From: Variovorax ginsengisoli
GTDB taxonomy: Bacteria > Pseudomonadota > Gammaproteobacteria > Burkholderiales > Burkholderiaceae_C
Reading direction: 5' to 3'
Assembly (NCBI RefSeq): GCF_030811835.1
Contig: NZ_JAUSRO010000014.1
Coordinates: 62,001 to 126,000, forward strand
DNA length: 64,000 bases
The notes beneath the pieces were generated by a model. It saw only the letters and a program-made list of their open reading frames with translations. It was not told the origin of the DNA and ran no database searches. A program made the translations under genes and the position numbers. Shown here one piece after another: positions 35,425-44,992 of this stretch (within the stretch, counting starts at the first letter, position 1; each line of letters opens with the position of its first letter).

Positions 35425-36774
35425 ATGTCCGCAGTCTTCAATTTCACCTTCGTGCCCTGGTTCCGCTCGGTCGCGCCCTACATCCACACGCACCGGGGCA
35501 AGACCTTCGTGGTGGCCGTGGCCGGCGAAGCCATCGCAGCAGGCAAGCTGCAGAACATCGCACAGGACCTGGCGCTGATCCAGTCGATGGGCGTGAAGAT
35601 CGTGCTGGTGCACGGCTTTCGGCCGCAGGTCAATGAACAGCTGCGCGCCAAGGGCCACGAAGCCAAGTATTCGCACGGCATGCGGATCACCGACGCGGTG
35701 GCGCTCGACTGCGCGCAGGAGGCCGCGGGCCAGCTGCGCTACGAAATCGAGGCGGCGTTCAGCCAGGGCCTGCCGAACACGCCCATGGCCGGCTCCACGG
35801 TGCGCGTGATTTCCGGCAACTTCATCACGGCCCGGCCCGTGGGCGTGGTCGATGGCGTCGATTTCAAGCATTCGGGCCTGGTGCGCAAGGTCGACGGCTC
35901 GGGCATCCGCCGCACACTCGACTTCGGCGCGATGGTGCTGATCTCGCCCTTCGGTTTTTCGCCGACGGGTGAAGCCTTCAACCTCACGATGGAAGAAGTC
36001 GCCACCAGCGTGGCCACGTCCATCCAGGCCGACAAGCTGATTTTCCTCACCGAAATCCCCGGCATCCGCGTCGACAGCGAACTGCCCGAGAGCGAAGACA
36101 ACCCGATCGATACCGAGTTGCCGCTCGATGCCGCCAGAAAACTGCTCGCCACCCTGGCGCCGGCGCAGCGGCCGACCGACACGGCCTTCTACCTGCAGCA
36201 TTGCGTGAAGGCCTGCGAAGCCGGTGTGGAGCGCAGCCACATCCTGCCCTTTGCGGTCGATGGTGCCCTGCTGCTGGAGATCTACGTGCACGACGGCATC
36301 GGCACCATGGTGATCGACGAGAAGCTCGAATCGCTGCGCGAAGCCACGGTCGACGACATCGGCGGCATCCTGCAGCTGATCGAGCCCTTCGAGCGTGATG
36401 GCACGCTGGTCAAGCGCAGCCGCACCGAGATCGAACGCGACATCAACCAATACACCGTCATCGAGCATGACGGCGTGATCTTCGGCTGCGCGGCGCTCTA
36501 TCCCTTTCCCGAGGAGCGCACCGCGGAAATGGCGGCGCTGACGGTGTCGCCACAGGCGCAGTCGGTGGGCGACGGCGAGCGCATCCTCAAGCGCATCGAG
36601 CAGCGCGCCAAGGCCATGGGGTTCGACAGCATCTTCGTGCTCACCACGCGCACCATGCACTGGTTCATCAAGCGCGGCTTCACGCCGGTGGAGCCCGACT
36701 GGCTGCCCGAGGCGCGCAAGCGCAAGTACAACTGGGACCGCCGCAGCCAGGTGCTGGTCAAGAAGCTGAACTGA
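35425..36774 (+). CDS. argA: Amino-acid N-acetyltransferase (N-acetylglutamate synthase)
   Basis: First enzyme of arginine synthesis, 449 residues. An N-terminal amino-acid-kinase domain (about 1-290, with VVAVAGEAIAAGKL and LVHGFRPQVNEQL) binds the arginine inhibitor. A C-terminal GNAT domain (about 300-445, with AALTVSPQAQSVGDGERIL) binds acetyl-CoA and glutamate. The size matches bacterial ArgA (443). It diverges from hrpA across 126 bp, which should hold both promoters. dapC follows 42 bp later. Confidence 0.95.
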   Translation: MSAVFNFTFVPWFRSVAPYIHTHRGKTFVVAVAGEAIAAGKLQNIAQDLALIQSMGVKIVLVHGFRPQVNEQLRAKGHEAKYSHGMRITDAVALDCAQEAAGQLRYEIEAAFSQGLPNTPMAGSTVRVISGNFITARPVGVVDGVDFKHSGLVRKVDGSGIRRTLDFGAMVLISPFGFSPTGEAFNLTMEEVATSVATSIQADKLIFLTEIPGIRVDSELPESEDNPIDTELPLDAARKLLATLAPAQRPTDTAFYLQHCVKACEAGVERSHILPFAVDGALLLEIYVHDGIGTMVIDEKLESLREATVDDIGGILQLIEPFERDGTLVKRSRTEIERDINQYTVIEHDGVIFGCAALYPFPEERTAEMAALTVSPQAQSVGDGERILKRIEQRAKAMGFDSIFVLTTRTMHWFIKRGFTPVEPDWLPEARKRKYNWDRRSQVLVKKLN

Positions 36775-36816
36775 GGCGGTGCGCCGGGGCGCCGGACTCA
36801 CGGATAATCCGACGCC

Positions 36817-38025
36817 ATGAATCCCTTGCTCGCCCGGTTGCAGCCCTATCCTTTCGAACGGCTGCGGCAACTCTTCGCGGGCGTCACGCCCCCTGCCGAC
36901 CTGCGCGCCATCAGCCTGGGCATCGGCGAGCCCAAGCATCCGACGCCGGCCTTCATCAAGGAAGCGCTGACCGCCGGCCTGGGCGCGCTGGCAGCCTATC
37001 CGGCGACCGCCGGCGAACCCCGGCTGCGTGCCGCCTTCACGGACTGGCTCAAGACCCGTTACGACCTGACGCTGGACCCCGCCACGCAGGTCCTGCCGGT
37101 CAACGGCTCGCGCGAGGCGCTGTTTGCACTCGCTCAGACCGTGATCGACCCGAGCGCCGGCTTCAAGCCGGTGGTCGTGTCGCCCAACCCGTTCTATCAA
37201 ATCTACGAGGGCGCCGCCCTGCTGTCGGGCGCCGACGTGTACTACGCGCCCAGCGTGGCCGCGCGCAACTTCGCCGTCGACTGGGACAGCGTGCCGGCCG
37301 ACGTGTGGGCGCGCACCCAACTGGTGTTCGTGTGTTCGCCCGGCAACCCGACCGGCGCGGTGATGCCGCTGGACGAATGGCAGAAGCTCTTCGATCTGTC
37401 CGACCGGCACGGCTTCGTCATCGCCTCCGACGAGTGCTACAGCGAAATCTACTTTCGCGACGAGCCTCCGCTGGGCGGGCTCGAAGCCGCAGCCCGCCTC
37501 GGCCGCCACGACTTCAAGAACCTGATCTCCCTGACTTCGCTGTCCAAGCGCAGCAACGTGCCGGGGCTGCGCAGCGGCTTCGTCGCAGGCGATGCGGGCA
37601 TCATCAAGAGCTTCCTGCTCTATCGGACCTACCACGGCAGCGCGATGAGCGGCACCGTGGCGGCAGCGAGCATCGCAGCCTGGGGCGACGAGGCGCACGT
37701 CGTGGACAACCGCGCGCAATACCGCGCCAAGTTCGCGGCCGTCACGCCCCTGCTCGAACAGGTGCTGGACGTGCGGCTGCCCGACGCGAGCTTCTACCTT
37801 TGGGCCGGTATCCCCGCGCAGTGGGACGGCGACGACGCGGCCTTCGCGCGCGCTCTCTACGCTCAATACAATGTCACAGTGCTACCGGGCAGCTATCTGG
37901 CGCGCGACGCGCAGGGCAGCAACCCCGGCCGCGGCCGTATCCGCATGGCCCTCGTGGCCGAAACCGAGGAATGCCTCGAGGCGGCCCGCCGCATTGTCGA
38001 TTTCGTTCGGAAAGCGCCTCGCTGA
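36817..38025 (+). CDS. dapC: Succinyldiaminopimelate transaminase
   Basis: PLP aminotransferase of 402 residues acting in the succinylase branch of lysine and peptidoglycan synthesis. K244 (SLTSLSKRSNVPGLR) is the PLP lysine, and SPGNPTG (174-180) and SDECYSEIYF are the cofactor motifs. The start MNPLLARLQPYPFERLR is typical of beta-proteobacterial DapC. The direct continuation with dapD and dapE makes the assignment firm. Confidence 0.94.
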   Translation: MNPLLARLQPYPFERLRQLFAGVTPPADLRAISLGIGEPKHPTPAFIKEALTAGLGALAAYPATAGEPRLRAAFTDWLKTRYDLTLDPATQVLPVNGSREALFALAQTVIDPSAGFKPVVVSPNPFYQIYEGAALLSGADVYYAPSVAARNFAVDWDSVPADVWARTQLVFVCSPGNPTGAVMPLDEWQKLFDLSDRHGFVIASDECYSEIYFRDEPPLGGLEAAARLGRHDFKNLISLTSLSKRSNVPGLRSGFVAGDAGIIKSFLLYRTYHGSAMSGTVAAASIAAWGDEAHVVDNRAQYRAKFAAVTPLLEQVLDVRLPDASFYLWAGIPAQWDGDDAAFARALYAQYNVTVLPGSYLARDAQGSNPGRGRIRMALVAETEECLEAARRIVDFVRKAPR

Positions 38026-38080
38026 GGCGCAGCGCACGCCACCGTCCGTCCCCCTTACCTTTCAATTCAGAGACCCAGTC

Positions 38081-38905
38081 ATGACACAGCAACTCCAGCA
38101 GACCATCGACGCCGCGTGGGAAGACCGCGCCAACCTGTCGCCCGCCCAGGCCTCCGCCGAGGTGCGCGAAGCGGTCGAGCACGTGATCTGCGAACTCAAC
38201 AACGGCAAGCTGCGCGTGGCCACCCGCGAATCGGTCGGCCAGTGGACCGTGCACCAGTGGATCAAGAAGGCGGTGCTGCTGTCCTTCCGCCTGAAGGACA
38301 ACGAGCAGATCCAGGCCGGCTCGCTCGGCTTCTACGACAAGGTGCAGACCAAGTTCTCGCACCTGTCGGCCGCTGAACTCAAGGAAGCCGGCGTGCGCAT
38401 CGTGCCGCCGGCCGTGGCCCGCCGCGGCAGCTACATCGCCAAGGGCGCGATCCTGATGCCCAGCTACGTGAACATCGGCGCCTACGTGGGCGAAGGCACC
38501 ATGGTCGACACCTGGGCCACGGTGGGCTCGTGCGCACAGATCGGCGCCAACTGCCACCTGTCGGGCGGCGTGGGCATCGGCGGCGTGCTGGAGCCGCTGC
38601 AGGCCGGCCCGACCATCATCGAGGACAACTGCTTCATCGGCGCGCGCTCCGAAGTGGTCGAAGGCGTGGTGGTCGAAGAGAACTCGGTGCTGTCGATGGG
38701 CGTGTTCATCGGCCAGAGCACGCCGATCTACGACCGCGCGACCGACTCCGTCAGCTACGGCCGCGTGCCTGCAGGCTCGGTCGTCGTGGCCGGCAACCTG
38801 CCCAAGCCCGGCGGCAAGTACAGCACCTACGCCGCCATCATCATGAAGAAGGTCGACGCCAAGACGCGCTCGACCACCAGCCTGAACGACCTGCTGCGCG
38901 ACTGA
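38081..38905 (+). CDS. dapD: 2,3,4,5-tetrahydropyridine-2,6-dicarboxylate N-succinyltransferase
   Basis: Trimeric left-handed beta-helix acyltransferase, 274 residues, identical in size to E. coli DapD. It has an N-terminal helical domain (1-100), then hexapeptide repeats (AYVGEGTMVDTWATVGSCAQ, VGIGGVLEPLQAGPTIIEDN), and a C-terminal strand with SGNLPKPGGKYS-like sequence. It transfers succinyl from succinyl-CoA to tetrahydrodipicolinate. ATG 38081 is 55 bp after dapC. Confidence 0.96.
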   Translation: MTQQLQQTIDAAWEDRANLSPAQASAEVREAVEHVICELNNGKLRVATRESVGQWTVHQWIKKAVLLSFRLKDNEQIQAGSLGFYDKVQTKFSHLSAAELKEAGVRIVPPAVARRGSYIAKGAILMPSYVNIGAYVGEGTMVDTWATVGSCAQIGANCHLSGGVGIGGVLEPLQAGPTIIEDNCFIGARSEVVEGVVVEENSVLSMGVFIGQSTPIYDRATDSVSYGRVPAGSVVVAGNLPKPGGKYSTYAAIIMKKVDAKTRSTTSLNDLLRD

Positions 38906-38952
38906 TCCGTTTCGATTCCCCGCCCGCCAGCCCCACGCATCACGCCCACCCC

Positions 38953-40125
38953 ATGTCCCGCACGCTGCTGCTCGCCGAACAACTGATCTCGCTGCCTTCG
39001 GTCACCCCCGACGACGGTGGCTGCCAACCCCTGCTCGGTGAGCGCCTGGCCGCGCTGGGCTTCCGGCTGGAGACCATCGAAAGCGGGCCGGCGGAGTTCC
39101 GGGTGACCAATCTCTGGGCGGTGCGCACGGGCCGTGGTGCAACGAAGACGCTGGCCTTTGCCGGCCACACCGACGTGGTGCCGACCGGCCCGGTCGAGCA
39201 GTGGACCAGCCATCCCTTCGCGCCGACGCACCGCGACGGCAAGCTGTACGGCCGCGGCGCCTGCGACATGAAGACCTCCATTGCCGCCTTCGTGGTGGCA
39301 TGCGAGGAGTTCCTGGCGACGACGCCCGAACCACAGCTCACGCTCGCCCTGCTGCTGACCAGCGACGAGGAAGGGCCGGGGGTGGACGGCACGGTCATCG
39401 TCTGCAACACGCTGGCCGCGCGCGGCGAAGCGATCGACTACTGCATCGTCGGCGAGCCGACTTCGGTCGAGCGCTGCGGCGACATGATCAAGAACGGCCG
39501 CCGCGGCACCATGAGCGGCAAGCTCACGGTCCGGGGCGTGCAGGGCCATATCGCCTACCCGCACCTGGCCAGGAACCCGGTGCATGCCTTTGCGCCCGCG
39601 CTGGCCGACCTGGTCGCAATCAACGCGGCGGGCGGCTGGGACGCGGGCAACGCCTTCTTCCAGCCGACGAGCTGGCAGATCAGCAACTTCCATTCGGGCA
39701 CCGGCGCAGGCAACGTGATTCCTGGCACGGCGGTGATCGACTTCAACTTCCGCTTCTCGACCGAATCGACGGTCGAGTCGCTGCAGCAGCGCGTGCAGGC
39801 CGTGCTGGATGCCCACGGCCTCGATTTCACGCTGGCCTGGACGGTCGGCGGCCTGCCCTTCCTCACGCAGCCGGGCGAGCTGGTGGAAACGGTGCAGGAG
39901 GCCATCCTGGCCGAAACCGGCATGGCCACCGAGCTGTCGACCAGCGGCGGCACCAGCGACGCGCGCTTCATCGCGAAGATCTGCAAGCAGGTCATCGAGC
40001 TGGGACCGGTCAACGCCAGCATCCACAAGATTGACGAGCACATCGCGGTGGCCGACATCGATCCGCTCAAGAACATCTATCGCCGCACCATCGAAGGGCT
40101 CGAAGCCCGCCTGGCTGCCGCATGA
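38953..40125 (+). CDS. dapE: Succinyl-diaminopimelate desuccinylase
   Basis: Di-zinc M20 hydrolase of 390 residues releasing succinate from N-succinyl-LL-DAP. Metal residues: H72 and D74 (AGHTDVVP), D in YGRGACDMKT, the Glu pair in TSDEEGP, and a late His in the SIHKIDEHI motif. NGRRGTMSGKLTV and the GTSDARFIA region are hallmarks of DapE. The start follows dapD by 47 bp, and the stop overlaps prmB by 4 bp (ATGA). Confidence 0.95.
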   Translation: MSRTLLLAEQLISLPSVTPDDGGCQPLLGERLAALGFRLETIESGPAEFRVTNLWAVRTGRGATKTLAFAGHTDVVPTGPVEQWTSHPFAPTHRDGKLYGRGACDMKTSIAAFVVACEEFLATTPEPQLTLALLLTSDEEGPGVDGTVIVCNTLAARGEAIDYCIVGEPTSVERCGDMIKNGRRGTMSGKLTVRGVQGHIAYPHLARNPVHAFAPALADLVAINAAGGWDAGNAFFQPTSWQISNFHSGTGAGNVIPGTAVIDFNFRFSTESTVESLQQRVQAVLDAHGLDFTLAWTVGGLPFLTQPGELVETVQEAILAETGMATELSTSGGTSDARFIAKICKQVIELGPVNASIHKIDEHIAVADIDPLKNIYRRTIEGLEARLAAA

Positions 40126-41003
40126 GCAGCGTCATCGAACTCATCGAAGCGAGCGCCACGCGCCTGGCCGATGCCGGTGTGGCGTTCGGCCACGGCACGG
40201 CCAACGCCTTCGACGAAGCCGCCTGGCTCGTGCTGTGGCAACTTCGCCTGCCAATCGACGACCTCGATACGGTCGCCGACCTGCCCGTCTCGCCGGCCGA
40301 CGCCGCGCGCGTGGACGCACTGTTGACCACCCGCATCGACACCCGCAAGCCCGCGGCCTACCTCACCAAGGAAGCGTGGCTGCAGGGCGTGCCCTTCTAC
40401 GTCGACGAACGCACCATCGTGCCGCGCAGCTTCATCGCCGAGTTGCTGGCCGACGGCGGCATCGACCACTGGCTGGGCGCCTGGACGCAGCGCGTGCTCG
40501 ACCTGTGCACCGGCAATGGCAGCCTGGCGGTGCTTGCCGCCATGACGTATCCCGATGTCGAGGTGACGGGAGCCGACATCTCGCGCACCGCACTCGAAGT
40601 GGCCGCCATCAACGTGACGCGCCACCAGCTCGACAGCCGCGTCACCTTGTGCGAATCCGATGGCCTGGACGCGCTGCCGGGCCCGTGGGACCTGATCCTG
40701 TGCAACCCGCCCTATGTCAATGCGGCCAGCATGGCCGCATTGCCTGCCGAGTACCTCGCCGAGCCGGAACTTGCGCTCGCTGGCGGCGACGACGGCATGG
40801 ATTTCGTGCGCGGCCTGCTGCGCGACGCGCCGGCCGTGATGAGCGAACGCGCGGTGCTGGTGCTGGAAATCGGCAACGAGCGCGACTACTTCGAGGCCGC
40901 CTTCCCCTGGCTGGCGCAAGAGGCCATCTGGCTCGAAACCTCGGCTGGCGAAGACCAGGTCCTGCTGCTCACGCGCGAAGCGCTGGCCCGCGACCACGCC
41001 TGA
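40122..41003 (+). CDS. prmB: 50S ribosomal protein L3 N5-glutamine methyltransferase
   Basis: SAM-dependent HemK-family methyltransferase, 293 residues. The Gln-binding NPPY motif is present (ILCNPPYVN), and the SAM motif is DLCTGNGSLAVLA. The PrmB-type N-terminus with FVDERTIVPRS-like sequence (FYVDERTIVPRSFIAELL) separates it from PrmC, which carries VLIPRPETE. It methylates the L3 glutamine during 50S assembly. The gene is coupled to dapE. Confidence 0.92.
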   Translation: MSSVIELIEASATRLADAGVAFGHGTANAFDEAAWLVLWQLRLPIDDLDTVADLPVSPADAARVDALLTTRIDTRKPAAYLTKEAWLQGVPFYVDERTIVPRSFIAELLADGGIDHWLGAWTQRVLDLCTGNGSLAVLAAMTYPDVEVTGADISRTALEVAAINVTRHQLDSRVTLCESDGLDALPGPWDLILCNPPYVNAASMAALPAEYLAEPELALAGGDDGMDFVRGLLRDAPAVMSERAVLVLEIGNERDYFEAAFPWLAQEAIWLETSAGEDQVLLLTREALARDHA

Positions 41004-41019
41004 AAAACGGCGCGCCCGC

Positions 41020-41231
41020 TACAATGGCGGGCCCGGCGATCTTTCCTCCAAGGTCGTCCACGGTGAGGCCCGCATGATCGAAGCGCGATCGGCCGTCCGG
41101 TAGCCGCCCGGGCGCCGATGCATCCGTCTACGGACGAGTGATCGACGGCCACCCTTTACCTTTGCCCACGGCACCCGAGCCGCGACCGTGCGGTCGGCCA
41201 TCGCAGCCCCGGGCCTCATTTCGCCAAGCCA
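41020..41231 (+). promoter_or_regulatory. Promoter and structured leader of the ABC-F gene with possible leader peptide
   Basis: TACAAT (41020-41025) is a likely -10 box right after prmB, giving a GC-rich leader of about 200 nt. The leader contains a 9-codon frame MIEARSAVR (41074-41103) with GGTGAGG upstream, a GATCG-AAGCG-CGATC hairpin inside it, and a CGTC-TACG-GACG tetraloop stem near 41124-41135. Early GGGCCCGG can pair with late CCGGGCC. No Rfam family was recognised. Confidence 0.4.
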
Positions 41232-43283
41232 ATGATTACTCTGAAGAACGTCGTCCTGCGCCGCAGCGCCAAACTGCTGCTCGATGGCGCCAACGCCACC
41301 ATCAACCCCGGCGAGCGCGTGGGCCTCGTGGGCCGCAATGGTGCGGGCAAGTCGACGCTGTTCGCCCTGTTCAACCGCACGCTGCACGAAGACGGCGGCG
41401 ACTTCACGTTGCCCAAGCAGTGGCGCATGTCGCAGGTGGCCCAGGACATGCCCGAAACCGAGGAAGGCGCGACCGAATTCGTGGTGGGCGGCGACACGCG
41501 GCTGGTCGAGCAGCGCGAGGCCCTTGCCCGCGTCGAAAAAGCCTACGAAGCCAACCCGGACGACGGTGACCTCGGCATGGCACTGGCCCACGCCTACACC
41601 GACCTGGCCGACGCCGGCGAGCACGACGCCGTGCCGCGCGCCCAGGCCCTGATCCTCGGCCTGGGCTTCAAGAGCCACGAACTCGACCATCCGGTGACGA
41701 GCTTTTCCGGTGGCTGGCGCATGCGGCTGCAACTCGCACGCGCGCTCATGTGCCCGAGCGACCTGCTGCTGCTCGACGAACCCACCAATCACTTGGACCT
41801 GGACGCACTCGTCTGGCTGGAAGCCTGGCTGCAGAAGTACGAAGGCACGATGATCGTCATCAGCCACGACCGCGAATTTCTCGATGCGGTGACCACCGTG
41901 ACGCTGCACATTGCGAATGCGCAACTGACGCGCTACGGCGGCAACTACAGCAAGTTCGAAGAGATGCGCGCGCTGCACATGGAGCAGCAGCAGGCCGCCT
42001 TCGGCAAGCAGCAGGAAAAGATCGCACACCTGCAGAAGTTCATCGATCGCTTCAAGGCCAAGGCCAGCAAGGCCAAGCAGGCACAGAGCCGCGTGAAGGC
42101 ACTCGAGCGCATGGAGAAAGTCGCTCCGCTGCTGGCCGAGGCCGACTTCACCTTCGAATTCAAGGAGCCGGGCAACATTCCGAACCCGATGCTGTCGATC
42201 ACGCATGCCAGCTTCGGCTACATCGTCGACGACACGCCCAAGACCATCCTGACCAACGTCAGCAAGTCGGTGCAGGCAGGCCAGCGCATCGGCATCCTGG
42301 GTGCCAACGGCCAGGGCAAGTCCACGCTGGTGAAGACCATTGCGCGCGAAATGGGCGCGCTGGCCGGCACGGTGACCGAAGGCAAGGGCTTGAACATCGG
42401 CTACTTCGCGCAGCAGGAACTCGACGTGCTGCGTCCGCAGGACACGCCGCTCGAACACATGGTGCGCATGGCGCGGGAGCTCGGTGCCGCCGCCAAGGAA
42501 CCGACCGGCGAGCAGGCGCTGCGCGGCTTCCTGGGCAGCTTCAACTTCAACGGCGACATGGTCAAGCAACCGGTCGGCACCATGAGCGGCGGCGAAAAGG
42601 CGCGGCTGGTGCTGGCCATGATGGTCTGGCAGCGCCCCAACCTGCTGCTGCTGGACGAACCCACCAACCACCTGGACCTCGCCACCCGCGAAGCCCTGGC
42701 CGTCGCCTTGAACGAGTTCGAAGGCACGCTGATGCTGGTGAGCCATGACCGCGCCCTGCTGCGTTCCGTCTGCGACGAGTTCTGGATGGTGGGCCGCGGC
42801 GGCGTGACCGACTTCGACGGCGACCTTGACGACTACCAGCGTTACCTGCTCGAAGAAGCCAAGCGCCTGCGCGAGGAGGCCAAGGAATCGGTCAAGAACG
42901 CAGCCGCCCAGGCGGTCGCGGCGGCGGCGGCCGCTCCTGTGCCCGTGGCTGCTCCTGCTGCCTCCGTGACGGCGGCAACGGCGGCGGCAGGGCCCACGGC
43001 CGCCCCGCCCGCAGGCCGCGACCAGCGCAAGCAAGGCGCCCAGGACCGCCAGCAGCGCAACGAACAGCTCAAGCCGATCAAGCGAGAGATCGCCCAGATC
43101 GACGAACAGCTCTCGGCAGCCGGCGCCGAGAAAGCCACACTCGAAACGCGGCTGGCCCAGCCGCTGCCAGCCGCGGAAATCGCCGAAGCCGGCAAGCGCC
43201 TTAAACTGGTCAACGACCATATAGCCCAGCTCGAGGAACGTTGGCTGGCCTTGTCGGATCAACTCGAGACACTGACCGCCTAG
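41232..43283 (+). CDS. ABC-F translation factor, YheS-like
   Basis: Soluble twin-ATPase protein of 683 residues acting on ribosomes rather than membranes. The first Walker A, GRNGAGKST, is at 35-43 and the second is GANGQGKST; both have LSGG-type signatures and LLLLDEPTNHLDL. The interdomain P-site tRNA linker is rich in Lys/Gln (KATKAKQAQSR-like). The overall order and wording match E. coli YheS (637 residues) better than EttA or Uup. An extra Ala/Pro-rich linker (about 555-600) precedes the C-terminal coiled coil. Confidence 0.9.
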   Translation: MITLKNVVLRRSAKLLLDGANATINPGERVGLVGRNGAGKSTLFALFNRTLHEDGGDFTLPKQWRMSQVAQDMPETEEGATEFVVGGDTRLVEQREALARVEKAYEANPDDGDLGMALAHAYTDLADAGEHDAVPRAQALILGLGFKSHELDHPVTSFSGGWRMRLQLARALMCPSDLLLLDEPTNHLDLDALVWLEAWLQKYEGTMIVISHDREFLDAVTTVTLHIANAQLTRYGGNYSKFEEMRALHMEQQQAAFGKQQEKIAHLQKFIDRFKAKASKAKQAQSRVKALERMEKVAPLLAEADFTFEFKEPGNIPNPMLSITHASFGYIVDDTPKTILTNVSKSVQAGQRIGILGANGQGKSTLVKTIAREMGALAGTVTEGKGLNIGYFAQQELDVLRPQDTPLEHMVRMARELGAAAKEPTGEQALRGFLGSFNFNGDMVKQPVGTMSGGEKARLVLAMMVWQRPNLLLLDEPTNHLDLATREALAVALNEFEGTLMLVSHDRALLRSVCDEFWMVGRGGVTDFDGDLDDYQRYLLEEAKRLREEAKESVKNAAAQAVAAAAAAPVPVAAPAASVTAATAAAGPTAAPPAGRDQRKQGAQDRQQRNEQLKPIKREIAQIDEQLSAAGAEKATLETRLAQPLPAAEIAEAGKRLKLVNDHIAQLEERWLALSDQLETLTA

Positions 43284-43297
43284 AAAGGACCCCGCGC

Positions 43298-43900
43298 ATG
43301 GCCTCTGCCCTCGAACTCGCCGAAGGTGACCCGGCCCTCGTCGCCGCCGTGCTGCGGGCACGCCGACTCATTGGCCGCAAGGCACTCATGGCAGCGGCCG
43401 CCAGCGCCGTGCCCCTGCCGGGCATCGACTGGGCGGCCGACGCGGCCCTCCTTACTCGGCTGGTGCCGCAGATCAGCGCGGAATTCGGCCTGTCTGTCAC
43501 ACAGGTCGAGCACCTGGCGCCGCACAAACGCGAGCGCATTCAGAAGGCCGCCTCGACACTGGGCGCCGTGCTCGTGGGACGGCTGGTCACGCGGGATCTG
43601 ATCCTCACGCTGGCGCGCCACGCGGGCATGCGATTGACAGCCAAGCAGGCCACCAAGTACGTGCCGATCGCCGGCCAGGTGGTATCCGCTGCGCTGGGGT
43701 ACACCGCCATGCGCGCGCTCGGAGAGATGCATATCAAGGACTGCGTGCGCGTGGCGAAATCGGTTCAGCACGTGCTGCCCGCGCCTTCGGCCACCCCGGC
43801 GGCAACTGACCCGTCCGCCGCACAAGGGGCCAGACTGCCATCCGGCAAGACGGAAGTGGCGGGTTTCGACCGGATGATGCGGCGCCTGCGTCTGCGCTGA
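43298..43900 (+). CDS. DUF697 family protein
   Basis: Protein of 200 residues with the DUF697 core: AASAVPLPGIDWAADAALLT (an Ala-x-x-Pro-x-Pro-G-x-D motif), two amphipathic or hydrophobic helix pairs, and a KYVPIAGQVVSAALGYTAMR segment. Members are often fused to GTPases (YcjF type) and are thought to be membrane associated. It starts 14 bp after the ABC-F gene, so they share an operon. Function is unknown. Confidence 0.72.
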   Translation: MASALELAEGDPALVAAVLRARRLIGRKALMAAAASAVPLPGIDWAADAALLTRLVPQISAEFGLSVTQVEHLAPHKRERIQKAASTLGAVLVGRLVTRDLILTLARHAGMRLTAKQATKYVPIAGQVVSAALGYTAMRALGEMHIKDCVRVAKSVQHVLPAPSATPAATDPSAAQGARLPSGKTEVAGFDRMMRRLRLR

Positions 43901-43926
43901 ACGGACGGCATGCCAAAGCACGGCGC

Positions 43927-43944
43927 CCTCGGCGATGACCGAGG
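43927..43944 (+). terminator. Weak terminator-like hairpin
   Basis: CCTCGG-CGATGA-CCGAGG is a perfect 6-bp stem 26 bp after the DUF697 gene. A run of six T appears only about 12 bases downstream, so termination efficiency is doubtful. Confidence 0.4.
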
Positions 43945-44055
43945 TCGCTCCTTACCTTTTTTGTTCTTGCTGTTGCAATTGCGGTGCCGCGCATTCAGTT
44001 TCACCTCAGCTTGGGGCCCGCAAACTCGCGTCCCTTGAGCCAACGGGAGAAAGCC

Positions 44056-44217
44056 ATGTTTCGACATTTCTGGTCCATCGTCACCATCGTCATGTGCAGT
44101 GGCGGCTTCACGGGTTACAGCCTCATTCGCGTCGCAAGCCTCGCCGACGCTGCCGACGAAGCCGTCATTGCCGCGCAAGACGGAGCTGAAAATCACAAGG
44201 CGCCACCGCGCGCCTGA
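44056..44217 (+). CDS. Small single-span membrane protein, relative of the 14328 gene
   Basis: Peptide of 53 residues: one hydrophobic helix (about 5-27) followed by an acidic, Ala-rich tail. A very good GGGAGAAAG site lies 5 nt before the ATG. The pattern S-x-G-x-x-G-x-x-L-I-R-V-A-S-L in the helix end matches the small gene at 14328. It precedes the two-component operon by 100 bp, but a link is unproven. Confidence 0.6.
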   Translation: MFRHFWSIVTIVMCSGGFTGYSLIRVASLADAADEAVIAAQDGAENHKAPPRA

Positions 44218-44317
44218 GATACGCACAGCGGGTCGCTTCAATCTGCGCAGGCCTGGCCTGTGCGGCTGTCCATAATGCGTCTGGCGCGCTCGATCCGACC
44301 GCGCGGAGAGACCGACC

Positions 44318-44992
44318 ATGCGTTTGCTGATCGTTGAAGACGATGTCCTGCTGGGCGATGCCCTGGCCACGGGCCTGCGCCAGCGCGGCCATGCGGTCGA
44401 CGGGTTCGGCGATGGCGCCCAGGCCGACGTCGCCCTCGCAGGCGCCGCGTTCGACGCCGTCGTGCTCGATCTCGGCCTGCCGCGCGGCGACGGCATGATG
44501 TGGCTGAGGCGCTGGCGTGAGCGCGGGCTCACGCTGCCGCTGCTGATCCTGACCGCGCGCGACGGCATCGAGCAGCGCATCGAGGGACTGGACGCCGGCG
44601 CCGACGACTACCTGGTCAAGCCGATCACGATCGACGAACTCGCGGCGCGGCTGCGCGCGCTGGTCCGCCGTTCCGCGGGCCAGGCACAGGCGTCCTGGCA
44701 GCATGGCGCCCTGGCGTACGACCCGGCAGCGAAGGTGGTCCGATGGCGGGGCGCGCAGGTCGATCTCACCGGCCGCGAACTGGCCCTGCTCGAAGCTTTC
44801 CTGAGCCAGCCGCAGCGCGTGCTTTCGAAGGCGCACCTGCTGGACAAGCTCTACGACTGGAGCGGTGCCGAGCCCGAGAGCAACACCCTCGAAGTGCACA
44901 TCCACCACCTGCGCCGCAAGATCGATCCGAACATCGTTCGCACGGTACGCGGCGTGGGCTATGCGCTGGGTTCCTGCGAGGTGGCATCTTGA
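44318..44992 (+). CDS. qseB: OmpR-family response regulator, QseB/PmrA-like
   Basis: Response regulator of 224 residues: receiver domain with acidic pair D8/D9, phospho-acceptor D51 and K101 (YLVKPI), then a winged-helix DNA-binding domain (about 130-220, GRELALLEAFLSQPQRVLSK and VHIHHLRRKI). Wording is closest to QseB/PmrA/TctD regulators. It overlaps the kinase gene by 4 bp. A PmrA-type direct repeat lies upstream of the facing operon at 50879, which suggests a target. Confidence 0.87.
   Translation: MRLLIVEDDVLLGDALATGLRQRGHAVDGFGDGAQADVALAGAAFDAVVLDLGLPRGDGMMWLRRWRERGLTLPLLILTARDGIEQRIEGLDAGADDYLVKPITIDELAARLRALVRRSAGQAQASWQHGALAYDPAAKVVRWRGAQVDLTGRELALLEAFLSQPQRVLSKAHLLDKLYDWSGAEPESNTLEVHIHHLRRKIDPNIVRTVRGVGYALGSCEVAS

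Noticed and set aside
35299..37866. Antisense extension of the hrpA frame, making a nominal 2205-residue protein
   Set aside because: It runs antisense through argA and dapC, both well-matched enzymes, and has no family sequence before the HrpA N-terminus. GC-rich codon bias keeps the frame open.
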